This document shows, in pieces, positions 1 to 11,300 of a stretch of DNA of 30,914 nucleotides. Position 1 is the stretch's first letter. Each line of letters opens with the position of its first letter. The stretch comes from Strongylocentrotus pallidus (Eukaryota > Echinodermata > Echinoidea > Camarodonta > Strongylocentrotidae), in contig JARBES010000118.1 in NCBI GenBank assembly GCA_030265145.1, positions 20,487,058 to 20,517,971 of the forward strand, read 5' to 3'. The notes under the pieces are model-generated. The model did not search any database. It was not told the origin of the DNA and saw nothing but the letters and a program-made list of their open reading frames with translations. Both the position numbers and the translations under genes were made by a program.

Positions 1-337
1 AAAACACATTCAAATTAATTGGTTAGAGTTATAAGTATACTATGGGTTCAATGGTGAATGGTTATTCTCGTCATTCAACTCTGCTACAAACTTTGTTATT
101 GATTTGAAAATTTCATTTGAAGCCTTACAGTTGTTCTTAGATAGTTTGAAGTGTAAAATCATCAGTATTTTGTTTACAGAACAGTTTATTAGCTTAAATG
201 TGACATTTAAGAATAACATGCAAAAGAAAAGTAAGAAAAAAAATCGGGAAATTAATTCTGGGCACATTAAAAGGAGATTTCTGCAATGGGGATATCGTGA
301 TATAAAATCTATCAATTTTTAAAAATAATATTTTGCT

Positions 338-612
338 GAAAGTCGAGTGGATATGTCACTGGACTGTGGATCACAAGGTCCGCCGTTCGAGTCCCGCCGC
401 GGCTCTAATATCCTTTGGCAAGACGTTGATCTACATTTGCCACACTCGACTTAGGTGAGGTAAATGGGTACCTGGCAGGAATTAATTCCTTGAAATGCTA
501 GAGCGCCGTTAGATTGGCAGTCATGCTAAAGCCTGTGTAATAATTTATAAAGCGCATAGACTCGTTTATATTGTGAAATGCGCTTTACAAGAACCGAATA
601 TAAATAAGTAAA
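338..612 (+). mobile_element. tRNA-derived SINE
   Basis: The head is tRNA-like, with box A-like GTCGAGTGG (342-350) and box B-like CGTTCGAGTCC (384-394). The body ends with paired GCGC motifs (AAGCGCATAG and ATGCGCTTTACAA) and an AATAAATAAAT-rich tail, a layout common in echinoderm SINEs. The equivalent place in spacer copy B lacks it. Confidence 0.7.
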
Positions 613-2379
613 TTAAATTCTGCTTATGGCATTAATCAAAATATGTATCGTGGGAAGCATATTATGAAAGGTTCTCCAAAAAAGGAGATCATCCTACAGT
701 TTGAATAAGAAAAACTATTTTTGTTTATTAGCCATTTTATGTGTTGGAGCAAATGGGAAAGTTGACCAGCACTTCGTCACTGGGATACTGTGGATTTAGC
801 CAATTTGAAGTGCCCATACTAATAGTTATTACAACTTTCACAAAATCATTACTTTCTCATGTTTTGTCTGATTTCGTTCAAACTTTCACCAGTCTGCTTC
901 TCTGATTGTTCTGCCTTCTTCTAGTAGTTTATTTTTAGTGCTCGATTTCCCTTTAATTCACTTTATGGGACTTGCGACTTTTCTTGAGTAGACAAGCATA
1001 AATAGTTGAATGCTTCATTTGACTTACTGATTTTTGACTCGTGATAAAAGCAGTTGTTTTAAAAATTGACCACCCTTTTGGCAAATAATAAATATTCAAG
1101 GGAAAGTTGATTGCTCATAAATTATATTTGTGAATGTTAAAGCTTTGCCGGAGACAGATATATCATTATATTTTACACTGAGACCACCGTTCATGTTCTT
1201 AATTCAGGGAGCACGTTTACGGTAAATTTTGTCCGGCAGGTCTATCATTCATGTATATTGTATTGTCGACATTATTGCTGGCGTATATTACTATTGTATT
1301 TTAGGTTTGCAACTTTTCGTGTGTACAAAAATGGAAACTGGCCTTGGTTATTTTCATCAAAATAATCCGAAGTGAAACGTTATATATAACACGTAATTGT
1401 CATTTGGTAGGTTAGTATTTCTTCCTTGACTTGAAATAAACAATTGACATATCACTAATGTCAAGCGACAATTGAAAAATTCAACTGTTACGTATCAAGC
1501 ATTTTATGTACTGTTTGTTTTCTAATGCTTTTATTCCACTATAGATTTCATGCTTTCATCGGCTGTAAGTTATAAAAAGTGTTTTAGTATGCAGTAAACG
1601 TAAATTTGATCTTCTTGATATTGTAAATATAACATTTGTTAATAACGTCGTAAATTTCAAGTGAATTAGCCCTATGCTTATAAGCTTTACACAGGGGATA
1701 ATATGGACTTGACATCACAATTACAACAGTTATCTTATAGTATGATTATATATGGAATAATAACCAATTTTTCTTCTGGTTATCATCGAAATGATCAGTC
1801 TTAATACTTTGTCATCAGGAAGTATGCATATCCACAGTATAAAGTGCTTAGGATTAGACGTACAACAATTATTGTAGCAGTTTTTCGTCCATCAATTGTC
1901 TAGCTGTAGATACGACCATAATGTTGTGAATTGTAGATTTATAGTTGTATTTGTTAAATAATTTTGCAGGGGAAAACGGTTTCGCAATATCCAACACAAC
2001 CTCGAATACTTCCAAGTCAATGATGAACTTATAGTCGAAGAACCTAGAATTTCTTGGGAGTGAATAATAAGAACAGTTCAACTTGAAGAAGAAAACACTT
2101 TTTTCTTTAATGAAGTTAAAAAATAATAAAAAATAAAAAAATAAAAAAAGAAGCTTTAAATGATTATTTTTGTGTGCCTTTTGCCTCTAAATGTTCACAT
2201 ATTATTTTGTTCATTATGCCAACTTAAGAAACAAGCTCTTAACCATTTAGGTTATGGAAGAAAGAACATTTTGTGGTTTTATTACTTGTTGCTGTCTTTT
2301 TTCTGTCGGGGAATATATTGCAAACTTTAGTGTTGTAAGCATGTTCTAACTGAAATATAAAATTGTGCGTTATCAGCTT

Positions 2380-2480
2380 CTTCTCCCCCAACTCTCTTTC
2401 TCTCCCTTTCTCTCTATCACTCTCCCTCTCATCCCATTCCCTCTTTCTCTCTCTCTCCCTCCCACCCCATCATCTCCCAT
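2380..2480 (+). repeat. CT-rich tract conserved in both spacer copies
   Basis: A low-complexity CTCTCCCTTTCTCT-type run. A length-variable counterpart lies at 23205-23310 in copy B, so it predates the duplication. The short open frame across it is compositional. Confidence 0.75.
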
Positions 2481-3644
2481 CGTTCGTAGGTATTCATTTC
2501 TAGTTCACTCAGCAGTAATAGCAAGTAACAAGTTTACTGATGATTGAATGTGTTCCAAATGCATTCGAAATTCGAAGCATAGCTGTGAATAGTGGGGACT
2601 TTGTATTTTGATGCTTAATATTTTCAGTTTTCGAGATTAATACAGAACATTTTCATTCTACTTACTGATTTTATGCTAGCGTTAAGAGCTTATAACTCTA
2701 TTCCCAATATGTTCTTTGTTTTATACAGGATTTTCGTTTTTGAAAGAACAACGAAAAGGTCTCAAAAGAGCCATAGTTCATTTTCTAATTATTTGTCACT
2801 TTTTTTAAATGATGTATATAATAGCGTAATTTTACTTGTTTGTTTGTTTCACTTTGCACTACAAATGAAAGTACTACCAAATAGTCTGTGTACACCAATG
2901 TATTTGGTTTTCCAGAAAGCACTGTATTGGGATTATCCTTGAGAACTTCTCAGTATATGTTTCTCTAAAACATGGACATTGCGTGAGGGGACTTGTGAAT
3001 CGTATTCTGCAAAATTTGGTACTGACAAGTAAAGGTTTTTTTAAGTGCATTTAAGCCTTCCAAATCAGAATTAAAGTCGAATCGCATTCAGATCGGAAAC
3101 AATCGTACTACTGGTATGATGTCACTATGATTCTCTATCCGATTGAGATTTTCCTCCCCCCAATGATTATTTTATCAATCTTATGACTATTCAGATCATC
3201 GATCTTTAAGATTTCAGAAGTTAAAATGTTCATATTATATGCTATTACAAATCCTTCTTTGAATGGATCGTAGTTAGATCGTATAATGTGCCGTTGACCT
3301 TATGGATTAACTTTTTTTATTCAAGATTGTTCATTAATAATAGCGTTTAAAAATAAACCATTTTATTGCTAATATATATTTGTATGCATTTGTTTTTATT
3401 GCTTTATGATGATATTACTTTTGAAAGATGTTAGAGTGAACAGAAAGGAAGAGAGACGTAAGACCAAACAACGAGCTGATTAAACTTGATTACTGAAAAT
3501 GGAGGAGTTCTTAGCTATTAAACTTTAATAAGCTTTCATCCAAATTATTCAGTATTCTACATTTTAAAATGTTCATATTTAATAGCTTTTGAAGCTTTGT
3601 GTGTCCAGTTTTTATGGGTAACATATCCAGGATTCTTTTTAATT

Positions 3645-4380
3645 GTTATTATTTTATTGAAATATATTTAATCAGGATAACAAGAATCAGATATACATTG
3701 TAGATACAAAATCTGTTTTACATCATGGTCCTGAAACAGAATAAACATGTAATAAACGAAAATAAAAATAATGAATATCATCAAAGCTCACAAGAAAAGG
3801 TACAAACAGTATAAAACTAACATATAAGAATAATACGTATTATAATTATAGTAAAAAGCAAAAAAAAATAACACAATGTAATAATTGAAATTAACAGCGG
3901 AAAAACATCAAATAATTTTAGTATAGGCATTGAAATATAACCAAAAAGATTAGAAGAGGAGAAAAGATATATGGAAATTGGTAAAATGTAGAGAAGGAAA
4001 GAGAGAAAGAAAGAAAAAGAAGGAGAGGGGAGAGGGAAATTAGGGAGAGAGAGAGAGAAATAAGCCATGACAAGAGCACTATATTGTATCACATAGGTTT
4101 AAGCAATGTTTACATGTCCATACGTTTAAAGACATCGATAGTTTTAGCATTTTGAAAAGCAAAAGGTACACTATTCCAGATTTTACCATCAGCGTATTTA
4201 AACAATTCTTAAAACATTCAAGAGTAGGCTCAGGTAAAACAACATTAAACGTATTGGCAAGTCTAGTGTTAAAACCATGTCTGTTAAAAAACATTTCCAC
4301 TTCATTGCACAATCGTACCGGGACTTTTCCATGAATACAGTTGTACATTATACATGCTAAAATAGTCCCGTCTAGTATAT
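3645..4380 (-). mobile_element. 5'-truncated CR1/L2-like LINE, C-terminal end
   Basis: On the minus strand 4348-4079 reads MYNCIHGKVPVRLCNE, then RHGFNTRLAN and LECFKN, which is the conserved C-terminal region downstream of the reverse transcriptase in many CR1/L2-type LINEs. The frame is disturbed after that, and the 3' part runs to about 3650. The spacer copy at 24680-24750 lacks the insertion, so it arrived after the duplication. A GAGA-rich run at 3985-4065 is internal. Confidence 0.75.
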
Positions 4381-4776
4381 TTTCAACAACAAATTATTAT
4401 CTTATTATAATACTGAACAAAAACATGCTGGATATCACTGTTTGAAAACATCGGGTTTAACAGATGACAAGTGGGGAATGTGAATGTTAATTGAGATGAA
4501 TGTGATGATTGAGTACTGTACAGGAAATTAAATGCTGGATCTTTTACAACCATAACGGTGATTAGTCCCTCTGTCGATTGTTACAGGGCCCAGGAGAGAT
4601 AATTTTGGTTACCTTTATTTAGCATATGAATCGACATGGACACCGAAATCGAGACTTTGGATTTCCAGTCTGAGACATCATTGTTAGTAATAAGCTTAAA
4701 GAAATAACAGGTAAAATAAAAGTATCTCCTATAAATGTTGAGAGGATAACGATATAAACGATATAAAGCGTTTATA

Positions 4777-4871
4777 CAGTGCGTCCCAGAAAAAATGAAA
4801 CCGAGAATTATCGATGTTCTTATCATAATCTAGTCACTTTTAAAATGATTATATTTTTCTGGGACGCACTG
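4777..4871. mobile_element. 95-base mariner-like MITE with TA target duplication
   Basis: A perfect 18-base terminal inverted repeat, CAGTGCGTCCCAGAAAAA, bounds it, and TA flanks both ends (4775-4776 and 4872-4873). The inverted paralogous copy around 27660-27680 runs through the same place without it, giving an empty site. It is too short to code for anything and is non-autonomous. Confidence 0.88.
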
Positions 4872-5300
4872 TATTGTAAACAATGTAAACTAGCACAAAG
4901 TGCCTTCAGGAAAGTACGTTTGATGTGAAGATAAGTATAAGGTGCATGGTAGATGACTAACGCACGTGTGCGACAATAATGTAGGTTGATAAATGAGAAC
5001 CTGAATATGAAGAAACTTGTATATCGTAAAAGATTTGTTTTTCATTGCTTCAGGAAAAGCTAAAGAGGGCTACAAATACCCAGACAAGTGAAACAGAATA
5101 GACTTATTGTTAGATATCATATTGTTGATTTAATATATGAATATTTACACAGTTATCAGTAGGTTATCAATTTAGAACCCAATAAATTACACACCAAAGA
5201 CCTTCGGCACATCGACACAAGATTTATCTCGATTATGTATGCAAATATTTGTTTCGGCATGACATCAGCTCACTGAAATGTTACCACGTGACTAATCAAG
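4872..5300 (+). promoter_or_regulatory. Upstream region of the receptor gene (candidate promoter and 5' leader)
   Basis: About 430 bases before the ATG are conserved with the inverted copy at 27030-27640, best between 5180 and 5270 where most bases agree. Strong retention includes ACACACCAAAGACCTTCGG and ATGTATGCAAATATTTG. A CACGTG E-box lies at 5285-5290, ten bases before the start codon. No clear TATA box or transcription start can be placed. Confidence 0.5.
5239..5246 (+). promoter_or_regulatory. Octamer-like site ATGCAAAT
   Basis: A perfect match to the POU-factor octamer 55 bases before the start codon. The same core is kept in the inverted copy near 27085 (ATTTGCAT on the plus strand). 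Function is inferred from the motif and its retention only. Confidence 0.35.
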
Positions 5301-5379
5301 ATGGCGTCTCATACTGAAGGCTTACATCTGCCTCTGTGGGCATTTGTCGGATTTGCTCTAGCAGTTTGCTTCGTTTCCG
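5301..5379 (+). CDS. Exon 1: signal peptide
   Basis: The exon starts at ATG with an in-frame stop four codons upstream. It encodes 26 residues with a hydrophobic core (LWAFVGFALAVCFVS), typical of a secretory signal peptide, and ends G|gtgaga in phase 1. A broken inverted copy of this exon lies at about 26357-26442, which supports it as a real member of a duplicated family. Confidence 0.85.
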
Positions 5380-8300
5380 GTGAGAAATCTATCATAAGCT
5401 GTAATTTCGTCTCCTTTCAATTGTTTTGAATAACAAGGAAATGATTTGACAGTGTATGTGTTATTTCTTCAAGTTAAGTTCTGAATAAAGAAAATGTGAC
5501 GTTACCCTATCTCGTTAAATATGTACTACTTGTGCGCCTGTACATTCACGTATATGAATATCGGATGATAAGTGTCTTATTTTTTAAGGATTATCTGGGA
5601 AATCAAACGGTAGGATAAATAGTAGTATCAAAATTATATCGATAGCAATGTGCTGCACTAAAAATCTTTGCTTATCACGTGTACAAGAGTGTAAAGTAGT
5701 GTGATATCTTCCTTCATCTAACACAGACTACAGTTACACATTTAAGATAAACATTGTTGGTAATAAAATAAAGATATAGAGACGGTGTCATACAAAGGTA
5801 TGTCACCATTTTTCTTCTTGTCATTATTGTATATTATCATCAGAGTTATGACTAATGAAGAGAAGAAGATAAATCCACTTAACGTCATATTATATTATAG
5901 TAACAAATATTTGCTTGTTCGATGAACCTTTTAATCAAACAGAAGGCTTTGAAACATCATAAACATTATAACCACTCTAGCTTCACACTACCACACTACC
6001 TCATAAAAGTTGTGAAATGTTCTTTGTTAGGGTATGTGAACCCATACATACTGTATGCGCGTATGTGCGCTTTTGTGTGTGTGTGCGTGTGTGTGTGTGT
6101 GTGTGTGGGTGTATGAGTGTATATTCATTTTGTTTGTTTTCATTGTAATAGGTATTGCTGGAGATGTTCCTGATGGTGTGGTGTATACCGATCTACACAA
6201 AACCGTTCAACTAGGAGACGGGGCTGTTTTGAAATGTCAGTTTTATGGAACACCATTAGCTGTCTATTGGAAGAATATAAACGACCCAAGAATGGTCCCG
6301 AAATTAATCAGACGGGTGGAAGAAGAGCATGATTCGGGGTCTTGTGTTCAGGACAAGACGTGTGAAATGAATGACGATTATTCTTTGATCATCAAAAGCG
6401 TCACCATAGCTGACCAAGGTCGATACTCCTGCAGAGTTGCTAACTACAAGGGAATCATGATCCATAATCATACAGACTTGAAAGTACATGGTAGGTCCTT
6501 AATTGATTCTTAAAAAAATGAAAGAAAATGTAGCTAATCCATTGATAGATCATAGATTTGTGAAACTTTATGACGATGGATCTTTAATGTGACAGGAGAA
6601 TGCCCCTTTAAGGAAAAGGAACCCCAATTTTTTTTTAGTCGATAGCCTTATACAAATATTGTAAAATTACTCCTCTTTGATTACTAGAAAAACAATCTCT
6701 ACAGAGTTTGCAGTTTCCTTGCGATCGAGTCATTGTCCCATGTGACAGAGACGTACATAAAACTTCTCACAAAAAATTCCTATTCTGAGATGCCGGTGTA
6801 ACAAGGTGGCTGCTGTTTGAATCGATAGCTTTAAGTGTATTCACCTAGTCTTATGTAACACCTTATCCATGTTAGAATGGCTTGCAAGGGAACTGCAAAC
6901 TTCGGAGGGATTATTTTCCTTTCTATGTTACCAAATAGGAGAAATTTCACAATATTTTGGACTGGCTGTCAGTTTTGAATAAATTATCACCTAATGTTTG
7001 TTGGATATCTTTCTCCTTTAAGATTAAAACCCCTTACTTCTGAAGGATCATGGCGATACGTACATATTGCTTTACTCGGTCGTACGACACATACTGTAAA
7101 CCCAACCACGACCCCAATACTTCATCTAACCTAAAATCCGAATTCGACCCTAAACCGAGAACCCTATAGTTGTTATATTATAAAGTCTACAACAATTGTA
7201 CCCTGAGATAATGTCGGATCACCTATGCTGCAGCATGCCCCCTCCCTCATTCAGATGGGAAACGGGAAACTGACAGTATTTGTGTTGCTTGGGTGCTGCA
7301 GGGGGTTCCCACTGCGATTGGCTGATGTAGTGAAAAAGTACCTACAAATATACGATTACCTTTTCTTTTTGCATGTTGCAATATTCGGGAATGTGGGCAT
7401 ACCTTTCAACTCTTACCATCCCTGTAATATAATCCTTTAAAGATTCATCGCCCTATATTGTGAATTTCAACGTCATTGTGGATTTTTTGCTTTTACATCA
7501 ATATATTCCTATTCCTTCCTAGTCCTAATATTAAACATGTATTTTTTAATGAGTTGTGACTTAACACAAACGCCTTTTGAGGCTAGACTCAACACACTTT
7601 CGTATTTCCATTATTCCATAAATGTGCATCTACGGCCTACAGTTTGCTACAAATCATTTGTAATTTCGCAATAAACCGGCTGTTTGATCGGTTGTATACA
7701 TTGCGCCGGAATTGTAGACTTTGTCGACGACAAAGTAATGTAAAGATCACACCCAATCACCTGCTATCGTATAGTATTAAAACCGAAATTATGTAATATT
7801 ATTGTATTTAAAGCTACCCCGGAGGAACCTTATCCGTTCATCAATGAGTGTAGAGCAAACAGGAACAATTGTACTGTTTCCGCGCAGAGTCCGCTAAACA
7901 TTACGTGTACAGTTTCGAGATACTTCCCGGATGTAGACTTATGGTTTCTACACGGCGTTCAAAAGGTTTCGACCATAGAAACAGTCGAATGGACAAATGA
8001 CGATGGGACGAAGAGCAAATTGATCTTCACTAGAGCGTCACCTAGCAAGACACCATACGTGTGTATGGCGTTTAATATTCCTGGATCTCAAGATGAACGC
8101 ACTGCGACAATATCAGTTTTCGATTATCATGGAAATACTACCTTTGGATCTGGCGAACCAACTGAGAACGATCAAAATCTTTTCATCAAAATTGGTATGA
8201 ATTTTACAACTTTTACATTCGTAACAAATTTATTTAACATATATCTAGCACAATGCTTCTTCTGCACTGTCTCCACCTTAAGACTATGATCTTTTCTGTT

Positions 8301-11300
8301 AGTTAGTTTGAAATCCATTAAAAAAGGTTAGTCGAGTCTTACGTGAAATATCTATATATATATATATATATATATATACCGGCACCAATAAAAGTTTTGC
8401 CATTTTCGTAAAATTCTTCATGCGAACCAAATATTTGTCCTTATTCTAATGTGTAGAGGCAGTTTCCTTTCAATTCTTTTTCCTATCGAGAGAATAAAAA
8501 CCCTTTTTTACATAATAAGAAACATTTGTTGATATCAAAATGTTTTCAGGCATTCCTTCCTAAACAACTAATATACATGTATAATTTCTTAATGATTTGA
8601 AGGGTATATAGTTTCTGTTTTATTTTTTAATTCACACTTTACAATTTAATTAATAACAGTATACCAGATAGAATAGGTGGAGAAGTCGGCGTTTAATTGA
8701 CATAGAAACACGTTTAACATAATGTAGTGGAATATCTATTCACAGACATCATAGTAACTAACAGTAAAAAATAGTCGAATTGGTGTTATTTATAGACCAC
8801 CCAAATCCTACTTTAATGATTTCATAACTTACATTAAAAATGAATTACATGACCCAATATTGAACAATAAGGACACATATTTGATCGGCGATTTTAACAT
8901 AGATCTAATGAAATACAACCCTTTGAATATGTCACAAACGTTTATCGAAACACTTACACAATGTATATCCGCCTCATTCTTGCCTTTAATTTCTAAACCA
9001 ACCCGCGTCACCTATTAAACACAGCGCCACTTTAGTCAATAAGTCTTCACTAACAGATTTCCTCTTCCTGAAACAGCAGGCATTATTTCATCAGATAATT
9101 CAGAACACTTCCCCATTTTTATTCAGTCTCCTTTGAAAAACAGACCAGGACAAGAAGAGAAAGTTTGAAAAAGACGTATAATTACTGAAGCAAACATTAT
9201 ATTAAATGAAACTGATTGTGTTTTTTTTATATGAAACTCATCATTATATGAATATTATTGATTCCAACATTGAATATTACAATGCGAAAGGTGGAAAATG
9301 AATATTAAATAGCTCCAAGACTCCCTGGGACTATTAAATCTATCTTAAGATCGATAAATAGAAGGCAAAAAACCTTCTTATCGACAGTAGATATTAAGTT
9401 CATGTAATATTGTCATGTTTTGATTGAGTTTTGGAAATGAAATTATTTGAATTCAATTTAATTTAATTGATAATAATAATGATGATAAACCGATTGATGG
9501 TTATTAAACCAGGGTACCAGTGTGGCACTATTGGAGCACTGCAAATAACATATCTTCGACTTCATAACAAGATGTGTTATTTTTTTTCATTTCAACAGCG
9601 AACTTACTTTAAATCTTACTTTAAAAGAAATCGCAAAAAATACACATTTTGCCAACTGTATACCTATGTTACTTGTGTATGTTATATAACATTATCTACT
9701 AGACGACAAATTATGTTTAAAACCTACAAAGAAGCCAGTCTTTATGTCTCCATCAAGAAATTCATCCTTAATCTGTGTATTCACACATAGAAATATGTAC
9801 TCGATGAATAACTGTAGGCCATGTATATACAACAACTTAGAGGATCATCTGATAAAATAGACGTCTGTTGTATTTAGAGCAAATGGTGTTTTCAAATAAA
9901 ATAGTCATTAATTCATGGGGCACATATCTCATTTGAATTTCCAAATTCCTTTGAGTTTCCTGTGTGTGGTCTAACTGCCCAGCACTTGAAATTATGCTTA
10001 CCCTCTTTGATATGTACTATATTGTTATCAAATAAATTATAATAATACTTAATGTTATTTGCATAATTTAAGAATTATTCCTGTTTATAAACGATCCCTC
10101 ATTTTGGTATAGATAGATGTATTTGCTTTCCTTCTGTAATTTCGATTCTTTCACCCCCTTACCCCTGCCTTTGTTGGTACCAATTCGCCGTTAGTATTCC
10201 TTACTTTTATCTGTAATAATACGTAATTCTTTTTTTTTCTTCATATTTTTCTTTTTTAAATTGGGGGAAGTCCATGAAAGATCTTTTTTTTCTTTCCCTG
10301 ACGACCCCCTCAACACTTGCTTCCGTTCTTTAAATACGTTTACATTAACTTATTTGTATCTTTCCACTTATGTTATGTATGTGTTTTTTATTGTAAATGT
10401 TATTAGTTCTATGTATGGTTTATGCGATTTGCATAAAGTTCAAATTGAAATTGAAATTGATTTTGGGAGTCGGGCGTATGGCAAGTCGTTTTAACATTTA
10501 TTCTTATTTTTTTATATCAAGAAATGATTTTCTGTTGTAAAGCAATGGGAATTCTTGGTATCAACAAATAGGAATAAATGTCAAAAAACGGTGAGATGTC
10601 TTTTCCTCTTTTCCATCAAGATTTAATTTATAATCTTCGTTATTTAGATCGCGATTATCTATTCTTACTTTTATAATCTACCAAATTATAAATTTGAGTA
10701 AATTTCAAATTACTTTCGATTCATAACGTAATAACGGAACAGTGTTTTTTTCTCTTTCCTTTGCTAGGCTTTACGTCTGATACAAGTGTATTTGTTTTCT
10801 TCTGAAATTTTGCTTCATAACCTATACTTAAAAAACTTTTTGCTAGACCACATTACGGCCGAGCAAAACATTTTTGGATAAAATGTCCTTGATTATGACA
10901 ATTTAACAGCAATCTGATGGTTATATATCATGCAATAATTTCCTCATTTAACTGAAAAGTCAGGAACGATTTTTTTTTTTTAATTTTGTATCCCTTGTCA
11001 GAAATATGACAGATAGGAGGGGAAATTGCTAGTAATTCCGATTCAGCTATGAATTAGTTTAGAAATCGTTTTGTATTCGCTTCAGATCGTTGTTAGTTCG
11101 TTAGCATCCTTTTCCTTAAATTGTTATATAGTGTATAGGTCCCTTTTGTACAGATGGGTCTTGAGTCTGTTAACAAAAACTGAAGCGCTGAACTTGGGGT
11201 TTTGTAGGAAACTTTTTTTAACCGCCCAACTGTGTGTAAACCTTTCATCTCTCTGTCCACAGCATTGCCAGCTGGATTCTCCATTCTAGCTGTTTCCACC

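Larger units (their letters stand above)
1..4575 (+). repeat. Spacer copy A of a tandem duplication (aligns with 21692-24920)
   Basis: This intergenic stretch matches 21692 to about 24920 in the same direction, starting with AAAACACAT in both. Shared landmarks include CATAAATAGTTGAATGCT, GTGTACAAAAATGGAAAC, a CT-rich tract and AACATGCTG-ATATCACT. Copy B begins 42 bases after the stop of the gene, so a paralogous gene probably ends just left of position 1. About 92-985 is missing from copy B; it holds the SINE below, and 840-950 resembles one arm of a foldback element. I see no gene in it. Confidence 0.85.

Noticed and set aside
40-322. Opposed open frames at the window start
   Set aside because: They overlap each other, lack a domain pattern, and the block is absent from the second spacer copy.
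341-410. Possible tRNA gene
   Set aside because: Box A- and B-like motifs are present but the cloverleaf is poor, and the body continues into a SINE with an AT-rich tail.
9467-9790. 107-codon open frame in intron 3
   Set aside because: It has no domain pattern and no splice or family support, and its composition matches the surrounding AT-rich intron.
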